Shown: in pieces, positions 1 to 5,371 of the stretch | Position numbering within the stretch: the first letter of the stretch is position 1 | Layout of the letters: every line of letters starts with the position of its first letter | Assembly: GCA_964353405.1 (NCBI GenBank) | Contig: CAYGWJ010000392.1 | Location: 1 to 28,463, forward strand | DNA from: JBGLNJ01 sp964353405 | GTDB lineage: Bacteria; Chloroflexota; Anaerolineae; Fen-1058 | Direction of reading: 5' to 3' | DNA length: 28,463 nt | Translations under genes and position numbers: made by a program | The notes under the pieces: generated by a model | Told to the model about the DNA's origin: nothing | The model's database searches: none | What the model saw: the letters and a program-made list of their open reading frames with translations, nothing else

Positions 1-476
1 ACGCTATAGCTATCGAATGGGTCATCGGATGGGCCATCGGATGGGTCATCGAATGGGTCATCGGATGGGCCATCGGATGGGTCATCGGATGGGTCATCGG
101 ATGGGTCATCGGATGGGTCATCGGATGGGCCATCGAATGAATTCGATGGCTGACACCCAAAACCCGCTGAAGCGGGTTCACGATCCTCAACGCGCTTGAG
201 CGCGTTTCGCGCCAGCGTCTCTGGCCGCGAATTCATTCGCGGTTGCTTGAGCCGCAGGTAAAGCGTCTCGCCTTTGAAATCCGAAGCCGGCATTTGCGCG
301 ATGTATTTGGTGATGCGGTTGAGCGCAGGGTCTTGCCGGCAAATCAACGCGCCGCCCGTTTGATCCACAAACCCGCCGAACGCCAGCGTGCCGATATAAT
401 TAATCCACTTGGTCGGCGTCTTGGGATTCGAAATCACGTATTCGCGTTTGGCTTCGTCAAAGTAACCGTATTGCAT
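1..476 (-). CDS. GH94 cellobiose/oligosaccharide phosphorylase-like protein, N-terminal part, runs off the window
   Basis: Reading from ATG 476-474 the frame stays open to base 1, giving 158 codons with no stop. A Shine-Dalgarno AAGGA lies about 7 nt upstream. The start MQYGYFDEAKREYVI and the following segments WINYIGTLAFGGFVDQTGG, LNRITKYIAQMPASDFKGE and TLYLRLKQ match what I know of the N-terminal beta-sandwich of GH94 enzymes. These use phosphate to cleave beta-linked disaccharides such as cellobiose in the cytoplasm. After about residue 77 the family sequence stops. The frame instead reads through three hairpin repeats (roughly residues 79-105) and then a run of DDPS/DGPS tetrapeptides, ending in PFDSYS near the window edge. 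Family members normally continue with an aromatic-rich strand here, so this is an in-frame insertion. Activity cannot be judged, because the catalytic domain lies outside the window. Confidence 0.75.
   Translation of the reverse strand, partial: MQYGYFDEAKREYVISNPKTPTKWINYIGTLAFGGFVDQTGGALICRQDPALNRITKYIAQMPASDFKGETLYLRLKQPRMNSRPETLARNALKRVEDREPASAGFGCQPSNSFDGPSDDPSDDPSDDPSDDPSDGPSDDPFDDPSDGPSDDPFDSYS
17..136. repeat. 12-bp tandem repeat, 10 copies
   Basis: Ten head-to-tail copies of ATGGGTCATCGG run from 17 to 136, differing only at two positions (GGT/GGC and CGG/CGA). The length is a multiple of three, so copy-number changes keep frame. Read on the minus strand, inside the GH94 frame, each copy gives a four-residue unit (DDPS, with DGPS or DDPF variants). 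The last native-looking residues at the low-coordinate end are DPFDSYS, so the array could have grown from a native DPFD codon block. That origin is inference. Confidence 0.95.
161..242. repeat. Array of three perfect 7-bp hairpins with 4-nt loops
   Basis: There are three inverted repeats in a row. AACCCGC/GCGGGTT has loop TGAA (161-178), AACGCGC/GCGCGTT has loop TTGA (189-206), and CCGCGAA/TTCGCGG has loop TTCA (225-242). All stems are perfect and exactly 7 bp, but their sequences differ. The loops are variants of one another. The group lies within the GH94 minus-strand frame and has no stop codon in that frame. It looks like a nest of small dispersed palindromic elements. Confidence 0.85.
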
Positions 477-492
477 GATTTGTCCTTGTGAT

Positions 493-864
493 CTAGCCTA
501 GAGTCATCTTTAGCTCGCAGATGCCCTGAACGGTAATCTTGTAGAAGGAATTTGATGGCTCATCCACACCAACATAGAACAAATATTGATAACCACAGTC
601 TTTACAAATCACTCGACCAAAGACGGGCCAGCCGCCATCTTGTGATTTACCCACCACACCTATCCCGAAATACTCTTTAGTGCGTTCCAAATCTTCGGAA
701 GAAAAGGTCGCGTCTGATGAGATAGACGCGCCCAGTGAGACTTGGATTGGCACACCGCAATGTAAGCAATCAAACGAGCAAGATGCCGCACTTGGGTCAT
801 AACCGACCTAGTGCGGCTTTCGCCAGTAACTGGGTTCAAGGATGCTTGTGCCAAATTCAATCAT
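493..864 (-). pseudogene. Small zinc-ribbon protein gene interrupted by one in-frame amber codon
   Basis: From ATG 864-862 (GAGAGG 6 nt upstream) the frame reads 18 residues ending RKPH, meets TAG at 808-810, and continues in the same frame to the stop at 493-495. That would be about 123 residues in all. The part after the amber codon is clearly protein-like. It contains CLHCG just downstream of the stop and CKDCGYQY further on, a pair of CxxC knuckles typical of a zinc ribbon. The only start after the stop is GTG 753-751, which would lose the first CxxC (codons at about 757-768) and give an 86-residue product. A single nonsense mutation is the simplest reading; readthrough or a sequencing error are alternatives. 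I recognise no family or function. The gene lies 16 bp upstream of the GH94 start on the same strand and is divergent from the toxin-antitoxin pair. Confidence 0.6.
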
Positions 865-912
865 GAAGAGCCTCTCGAGGGTCTGGGACAATTCAATTCT
901 TGTAGCGATGGG

Positions 913-952
913 TTGCGGCACTCGCTGCTTGTAGTATAATCTTATCGAGAGG
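913..952 (+). promoter_or_regulatory. Promoter and RBS of the toxin-antitoxin pair
   Basis: A perfect -10 box TATAAT lies at 935-940, with a weak TTGCGG at 913-918 as -35 (16-bp spacer). GAGAGG at 947-952 is the Shine-Dalgarno, 6 nt before the ATG at 959. The transcript leader would be about 12 nt. Confidence 0.6.
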
Positions 953-958
953 TGTACT

Positions 959-1291
959 ATGCAACTCGAAGACTATTTTGACTTTCTTGCACCTGATGAC
1001 ATTCGGATCAAAGGTCACCGGATTGGAATCGAGACCGTGCTGTATGATTATCTTTTCCGCGAACGCACGCCGGAACAGATCGTTGAACGTTTCCCGTCGC
1101 TGAGTTTGGAACAAGTTCACGCTACCATCCTGTATTATCTCCAGAACCGTGAAAAGATGAACGCCTACATGCAAGACTGGCTGGAATGGGGTGAGCGGAT
1201 GCGCCAGGAGCAAGACCGCAATCCCCCGCCGGTTGTCGTGCGTCTGCGCGCCTTGATGGCCGAGCGGCAAAAAGCGCAGATGCCCGCATGA
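959..1291 (+). CDS. DUF433-family protein, probable antitoxin
   Basis: A 110-residue protein beginning MQLEDYFDFLAPDDIRIKG. The fold features of DUF433 (VapB-antitoxin-like, winged-helix) are visible: a short beta-hairpin with IRIKGHRIGIE, then a helix with TPEQIVERFPSLSLEQVHATI, which resembles the usual 'spEeIaerFPtLsLeqVyaai' motif, then YYLQNRE. A charged C-terminal tail (about residues 75-110) probably contacts the toxin. The start is fixed by the strong -10/RBS arrangement. The stop codon overlaps the ATG of the next gene (ATGA at 1288-1291), so the two are translationally coupled. DUF433 genes are commonly found next to DUF5615 PIN-like toxins. By analogy it binds its partner and autoregulates; this is inferred. 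Confidence 0.75.
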   Translation: MQLEDYFDFLAPDDIRIKGHRIGIETVLYDYLFRERTPEQIVERFPSLSLEQVHATILYYLQNREKMNAYMQDWLEWGERMRQEQDRNPPPVVVRLRALMAERQKAQMPA

Positions 1292-1653
1292 GCGCCATTC
1301 GTTACCTGCTCGACGAGAATGTTGACCCACTCTATCGCCGCGAGTTGTTGCGGCGCGAGCCGACGCTCGTCGTCTGGAGAATTGGGGACATCAGCGTGCC
1401 GCCAGAAGGCACGCTTGACCCCGATATTTTGCTTTGGTGTGAAGGACATTCGTTTATCCTGGTGACGAACAACCGCAAATCCATGCCGCCGCATTTGCAA
1501 GACTACTTGGCTCAAGGGTGGCATGTTCCAGGTATCCTCGTGATGAACGATAAGATGAGCATTGGCGAGACGGTTGAGCAATTGATTCTGATCTGGGCCG
1601 CATCAACCAGCGATGAATACCTCGATAGAATGGTCTACTTGCCACTGAGATGA
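1288..1653 (+). CDS. DUF5615 PIN-like protein, probable toxin
   Basis: A 121-residue protein whose N-terminus carries the PIN-like/Mut7-C motif YLLDENVDP (D8, E9), followed by LDPDILLWCEG and FILVTNNRKSMPPHL. These match the DUF5615 pattern of an acidic pocket and a strand ending VT-[N/D]. The usual final acidic residue is Asn here (VTNN rather than VTND), so nuclease activity is not certain. It overlaps the DUF433 gene by 4 bp. The gene pair and its good promoter support a type II toxin-antitoxin module in which this would be a PIN-like RNase. It could also be a solitary accessory protein. Confidence 0.7.
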   Translation: MSAIRYLLDENVDPLYRRELLRREPTLVVWRIGDISVPPEGTLDPDILLWCEGHSFILVTNNRKSMPPHLQDYLAQGWHVPGILVMNDKMSIGETVEQLILIWAASTSDEYLDRMVYLPLR

Positions 1654-1661
1654 TCCACGCA

Positions 1662-1696
1662 CTCTTGCAAGAGCCGAAGAACGCTTCCGGCGTCTT
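1662..1696. terminator. Possible bidirectional terminator between convergent genes
   Basis: CTCTTGCAAGAG (1662-1673) is a perfect palindrome. It is followed by an imperfect hairpin: AAGAACGC (1677-1684) pairs with GCGTCTT (1690-1696) with one bulged A and loop TTCCG. The site lies in the 48-bp gap between the convergent toxin and APH-fold genes. There is no long T-run on either side, so termination strength is doubtful. Confidence 0.3.
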
Positions 1697-1701
1697 GCCT
1701 T

Positions 1702-2496
1702 CTACGTTTCACGTCTCACGAATGTTATCAACTGCTCCGCTTCGCCTTTGATGTCTTCCGCTAGCCGCGCGGCGAATGTCACAACCAGCCATCTGTTCAA
1801 GCGTTCGCGCCCTTCAGGCCGAAGCTGAAAGTAGCGCCTGAGATAGGCCGAGCGCATCCAGCCGCGCATCAAGCGTGTGAGCAGGCGAATCAGTGTGCCC
1901 GTCGGCGGCTCGCCCACCGTCATCAACAAAGCAGTGCGGGCCACGTCGCCCAGCGGGTCGCCGCGCGTCGCCGTCATCCAGTCAATGATGACCGGCCCGC
2001 GCGGGGTCATCAACACATTGTCGGGGTGAAAATCACCATGACACAACCGGTCGCCGTCGGGACACGTGTCCAAAACGGCGAGCGCCTTGCGCCCGAGGTC
2101 ATCCGGCAAAGCTTGCGCGCGCCCAATCGCCCCCTTGAGCCTTTCGCGCTGATCGGGCAAATCGGACGGCGACTGAATCGCATGCATCGCCGCGTGCAGC
2201 TCCGCCATCATGCGTCCGAATCGGATGACGGTCCACGGCCTGGCGACAATCGTCCTGAACATCGAGACGCCTTCCAGACGCTCATACACGATGCCGCGCC
2301 GTCCGTTGATTTCGATCATTTCGCCGATGGCCGGCACAGGCAGGCCCGCATCTTGAATGATGCGGCCAATCCGCGCCTCAAAGGCAACCCAGTGGGGCGG
2401 GCACCCATCGCGATACAGCTTGAGCACCTGGCTCTCGCCCCACGCATAGACCTCGGCGGTTCGACCGGCGGCGACGGGTTTGTTCAGCGTGAGCAT
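1702..2496 (-). CDS. APH/choline-kinase-fold phosphotransferase family protein
   Basis: A 264-residue protein of the aminoglycoside phosphotransferase (Pfam APH) fold. The N-lobe has AAGRTAEVYAWGESQVLKLY (nucleotide loop plus the ATP-binding Lys in VLKLY). The catalytic loop reads LCHGDFHPDNVL (Brenner motif HGDxxxxN), followed by VIIDWMTATRGDP (metal-binding D). The sequence does not show the substrate. Relatives phosphorylate small molecules such as sugars or amino-sugars, and most are not resistance enzymes. The start ATG is 3 nt from the TAG of the upstream membrane-protein remnant (TAGACAATG), so it was probably translationally coupled. It has no good Shine-Dalgarno of its own. Remaining doubt concerns only the substrate. 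Confidence 0.75.
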   Translation of the reverse strand: MLTLNKPVAAGRTAEVYAWGESQVLKLYRDGCPPHWVAFEARIGRIIQDAGLPVPAIGEMIEINGRRGIVYERLEGVSMFRTIVARPWTVIRFGRMMAELHAAMHAIQSPSDLPDQRERLKGAIGRAQALPDDLGRKALAVLDTCPDGDRLCHGDFHPDNVLMTPRGPVIIDWMTATRGDPLGDVARTALLMTVGEPPTGTLIRLLTRLMRGWMRSAYLRRYFQLRPEGRERLNRWLVVTFAARLAEDIKGEAEQLITFVRRET

Positions 2497-2499
2497 TGT

Positions 2500-2821
2500 C
2501 TATCCCGCCCACATATCAAACGCAAAGAGCGTTGCATATAAACCCATTGCGTAATAGACCTTGGCTTGCGAATTATCACTGAACAACGTTTGCCACGCCT
2601 GGCTCCACGCCCCAAAGGAACGCTCAAGCGCAAGCGGCTCGCGGCTGAAACAAGTGTGCTCGACTGCTGTGCGGCGCTGTTTCCGGCGGCGTCCAACTGA
2701 GCGCGTAATCGGGCCGTTGGAGGCTCAACCGCATCGGCACGATGGCCTGATAGCCGATCAGGATGACGGCCCAGGCTGCCCAGATCAAAGCCAGTTTGCG
2801 GAAAGGATGGTTGGCCTGCAT
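2500..2821 (-). pseudogene. Frameshifted and internally shortened membrane-protein remnant
   Basis: From ATG 2821 the frame reads MQANHPFRKLALIWAAWAVI, then GYQAIVPMRLSLQRPDYALSW. This is one clear transmembrane helix followed by a periplasmic start, and it breaks near 2640 at a TGA. A second frame then reads EPLALERSFGAWSQAWQ and YYAMGLYATLFAFDMWAG and ends at TAG 2500-2502, 3 nt before the APH-fold start. Together the two halves look like the first and last pieces of a much longer polytopic protein (perhaps a mannosyltransferase-like membrane enzyme), with the middle deleted and the frame lost. The family assignment is a guess. The frame change and protein-like ends are visible. Confidence 0.55.
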
Positions 2822-3101
2822 TGAATTTTGCTTCGTTGCGCCCCAGGCATTGCCCCGCGTTTGAGCTTTTGCCCTGCCCCTGGGTCCCCTGTAAAGGGGA
2901 AGCATGCCGTCAGGGCAGCGTCACATTCCCCCGGATCGTCAGCAGCGTCATTGACAGCGGCGGCACGGTTTAGTCGGTCTTGCCGGTCAGTATCATCTTT
3001 TGATAGGTGTAATACGTCGGGTGACTGGTCCCGTGCTGGCAAAACACATCCGAGCCTTGCGACTCGGATGTGTGCGAAGCGCGGACTTGAGCTGGCGGCT
3101 T
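2822..3101. other. Gene-free stretch with a possible gene tail and a long hairpin
   Basis: About 280 bp without an intact gene. On the minus strand a frame ending at TAA 2970-2972 finishes TSHPTYYTYQKMILTGKTD. This looks like a real protein C-terminus (glycosidase-like 'HPTYYTY'), but upstream it dissolves into repeat sequence, so it is probably a remnant. No promoter or RNA gene is seen. Confidence 0.35.
3044..3073. terminator. Strong hairpin downstream of the sugar-importer permease genes
   Basis: ACACATCCGAG (3044-3054) pairs perfectly with CTCGGATGTGT (3063-3073), an 11-bp stem with an 8-nt loop. On the minus strand the right side of the hairpin is followed by TTTTGCC (from AAAA at 3041-3044), a short U-run. 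It could therefore end the transcript of the importer operon, whose last stop codon is about 65 nt upstream. Confidence 0.5.
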
Positions 3102-3136
3102 CAATCGCCAATCACCAATCTCTAATACCCAATACC
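3102..3136. repeat. Heptad repeat, 5 units of CAATNNC type
   Basis: Units CAATCGC, CAATCAC, CAATCTC, TAATACC and CAATACC run in perfect 7-bp phase from 3102 to 3136. They end on the first base of the permease stop codon (3136-3138). They are the same kind of short tandem heptamer as the tract at 17881-17943. Confidence 0.7.
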
Positions 3137-4230
3137 TACTTTTCCACGCCCGTAATGACGATGCCCTGCATGAACTGGCGCTGCGCGAAGAAAAAGGCAA
3201 CCACGGGCAGCAGCAGCGTCATGACGGCGGTCGCCATCGCGAGGCCAGGGAACTGGGCAAACGTGCCGACAAAACTGCCGATGCCCACCGAGAGCGGGTA
3301 CAGGTCCTCTTTGCCGACCAGGTAAACCAACGGCGTAAAGTATTCGTTCCAGGCCCAGAAAAAGTGGAACAGCGTGACCGCCGTGATCGCCGGACCCGCT
3401 TGAGGGATGATGACCGAAACGAGCGTCCTCAAGGGGCTTGCGCCATCAATCATGGAGGCCTCATCCAGTTCCTTGGGGATCGTCAGAAAATACTGGCGCA
3501 ATAGAAAGACGTCGTAGGCATTGGCAAAGAACGGCGGCACCAGGAGTGGCAGCCAGGTGCCCGTCCAGCCAAGTTTGCTGAACACGATGTACAACGGAAT
3601 GATGGTCGCCTGGGCAGGCAAGACGATGGTCGAGATCAGGATGACAAAGAGAATGTTCTTGCCCGGGATGCGATACCGTGCAAAGCCATACGCCACGAGA
3701 ATGCACGAGATCAGCGTGCCGAGGGTTCCGACCCCGGAGAGGATGATCGAGTTGCGCAGCAACAAGGGAAACCGAACCTGCCCCCACGCATTTACAAAGT
3801 TCTCCCACGTGATCTGAAATTGATACACCGGGGCCAGGGCGCGGTAGCGGCCTTTCCAGTTGATCGGCCCGGCGCCGGGGTTGGCCGGGTCAATGAAATT
3901 GCTCTCTTCCCGGAACCCCTCGAGCAGCGCCAGGCGCTTCAGGCCCTGATCGGTGGGCACGTTATACAGCGGCAGGTCTTTGCCCTGATAGTTAAGAGTC
4001 ACCGCCTTGGCCGGCCATAGCGGCGCATTCTGGGCCGAAAGCTGCGAGTCTTGCATAAAGGCCGAGCTGAGCATATAGCCCGCAGGCATCAGGAAGATGA
4101 GCAGCACCAGCAATCCCACGAGTGTCACGATCACCGTCATGCCGAATTCTCGCAGTTGGCGCTGGCGCTGAGATGAGGCCCGCGTGCGAGGGCCGACGAC
4201 GCTGCCTGGTTGTGCTTGTAAGGTTGCCAT
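3136..4230 (-). CDS. Carbohydrate ABC transporter permease, MalG/UgpE type
   Basis: A 364-residue inner-membrane subunit of a sugar importer. ATG 4230 (MATLQAQPGS) is chosen because AGGAG sits 9 nt upstream; the open frame extends further without a ribosome site. TM1 is about residues 31-55 (VIVTLVGLLVLLIFLMPAGY). A large periplasmic segment of about 100 residues follows, then five more helices. The cytoplasmic EAA loop reads ELDEASMIDGASPLRTLVSV, the docking site for the ATPase. The ending QFMQGIVITGVEK is typical of MalG-like permeases. It is the last gene of the importer run, 46 bp behind the other permease, and pairs with it to form the channel. Substrate is inferred only from the neighbouring GH2 and GH94 genes. 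Confidence 0.92.
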   Translation of the reverse strand: MATLQAQPGSVVGPRTRASSQRQRQLREFGMTVIVTLVGLLVLLIFLMPAGYMLSSAFMQDSQLSAQNAPLWPAKAVTLNYQGKDLPLYNVPTDQGLKRLALLEGFREESNFIDPANPGAGPINWKGRYRALAPVYQFQITWENFVNAWGQVRFPLLLRNSIILSGVGTLGTLISCILVAYGFARYRIPGKNILFVILISTIVLPAQATIIPLYIVFSKLGWTGTWLPLLVPPFFANAYDVFLLRQYFLTIPKELDEASMIDGASPLRTLVSVIIPQAGPAITAVTLFHFFWAWNEYFTPLVYLVGKEDLYPLSVGIGSFVGTFAQFPGLAMATAVMTLLLPVVAFFFAQRQFMQGIVITGVEK

Positions 4231-4255
4231 GTTTCTTGACTCCTCTTTCGCGTAT

Positions 4256-4276
4256 AGACGTTCCGCTGGAACGTCT
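4256..4276. repeat. Palindromic repeat between the two permease genes
   Basis: AGACGTTCC (4256-4264) and GGAACGTCT (4268-4276) form a perfect 9-bp stem with loop GCT, starting directly after the stop codon of the upstream permease (4277-4279). The core GAGACGTTCC...GGAACGTCTC resembles a widespread dispersed palindrome I know from cyanobacterial and Chloroflexota genomes. In the mRNA it could protect or separate the two cistrons. Confidence 0.6.
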
Positions 4277-5248
4277 CTACAATTCGCCGCTGGCGTAATA
4301 CACCATGCGCTGCCCGACGCCAAACATCACCGCCGTCAGGATCATGATGATGACAAACAGCACCAGCGCGAGCACCGAGCCATAGCCCATGTCATTAAAG
4401 ACGAAAGCCTGCCGGTAAAAGTGCAGGTTGAAAAACAGCGTCGCCCCTTGAGGATCGCCATTTCGCCCGCCCAGGAGCATCGCCGCCACAAAGTACTGGA
4501 ACGCATTGATCACGCCAAGCGTAACGTTGTAAAAGATCACCGGCGAGATCATGGGGAGGGTGACGTTCAAGAATTTCTGCGCCCCGTTGGCCCCATCCAC
4601 TGTGGCGGCCTCGTACAGCTCCGTCGGCACGCCCTGCAAGGACGCCAGCAGGATCAACATCGCATTGCCCACACCCCAGATGCTCAGAATGTTGAGCGCG
4701 GGAACGGCCCAGATCGGATCGTTCAACCAGCGCGGCCCCTGAATCCCCAGCGCGCCCAGGCCCAGATTGAGCCAACCGGACTGGGCGTTCAAAACACCCC
4801 GGAAAATCATGACCCCGGCGACGATGGGGATGATCGTCGGCATAAAGAACAGGGTCCGGAACACGTTCGAGGCAAACAGGCGTTTCGAGTTCACCAAGAC
4901 GGCGAAAAAGAGGGGAATGATCAGCCCGACCGGCACCGCGATGATGGCGTACTTGAGCGTCACGCCCAGGGACTGGACAAAATACGGGTCAGTAAACACG
5001 CGCGCATAGTTCTCAAGCCCGACCATGTTGAAATTGCCGATCGCGAACTGCTTGGTGGCGTTATAGTTGGTGAACGACAAAAAGATCGTCGTGATGATGG
5101 GCAAGGCCTGAAAAGCCACCAGCCCAATCAGCCAGGGGGAAAGAAAGAACAACCCCCAGCGAAGCGCGCGCCGCTCTCGCCCTGACATGCCCGTCTTGGC
5201 TCGACGCGGAACGGACTGACGACCTAAAGCTTGCTTGGCGACTGCCAT
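4277..5248 (-). CDS. Carbohydrate ABC transporter permease, MalF/UgpA type
   Basis: A 323-residue permease. ATG 5248 (MAVAKQALGR) has AAAGGAG 8 nt upstream, so it is preferred over longer open starts. A basic N-terminus (residues 1-30) precedes TM1 (WGLFFLSPWLIGLVAFQALP). Several helices follow. The EAA loop ELYEAATVDGANGAQKFLNV couples to the ATPase, and the end reads FGVGQRMVYYASGEL. It is the first-position permease of a sugar importer, between the binding protein (upstream, 123 bp) and the second permease. The long hairpin at 5274-5315 lies in its leader and may set its level below that of the binding protein. Confidence 0.92.
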   Translation of the reverse strand: MAVAKQALGRQSVPRRAKTGMSGRERRALRWGLFFLSPWLIGLVAFQALPIITTIFLSFTNYNATKQFAIGNFNMVGLENYARVFTDPYFVQSLGVTLKYAIIAVPVGLIIPLFFAVLVNSKRLFASNVFRTLFFMPTIIPIVAGVMIFRGVLNAQSGWLNLGLGALGIQGPRWLNDPIWAVPALNILSIWGVGNAMLILLASLQGVPTELYEAATVDGANGAQKFLNVTLPMISPVIFYNVTLGVINAFQYFVAAMLLGGRNGDPQGATLFFNLHFYRQAFVFNDMGYGSVLALVLFVIIMILTAVMFGVGQRMVYYASGEL

Positions 5249-5273
5249 GGCACCCACTCCTTTCGGGATTCGT

Positions 5274-5315
5274 CCTCGCGCCGCCTGGCACCGCAAGTGT
5301 CCAGGCGGCGCGAGG
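5274..5315 (-). promoter_or_regulatory. 15-bp intercistronic hairpin between binding-protein and permease genes
   Basis: CCTCGCGCCGCCTGG (5274-5288) pairs perfectly with CCAGGCGGCGCGAGG (5301-5315) around a 12-nt loop CACCGCAAGTGT, which itself can pair CAC/GTG. It lies 56 nt past the binding-protein stop and about 15 nt before the permease Shine-Dalgarno. No T-run follows on the minus strand. It is therefore more likely an mRNA-stabilising or processing structure than a terminator, as in malE-malF type intergenic regions. Confidence 0.65.
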
Positions 5316-5371
5316 GTACTCTGCTACGTGGCTGGCATCGCGCCAAGTGGCCAGCCTACAGGTTTTCCAAA

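Noticed and set aside
17..199. Plus-strand ORF made of repeated MGHR
   Set aside because: It is the 12-bp satellite read on the wrong strand; the minus frame continues a recognisable GH94 gene.
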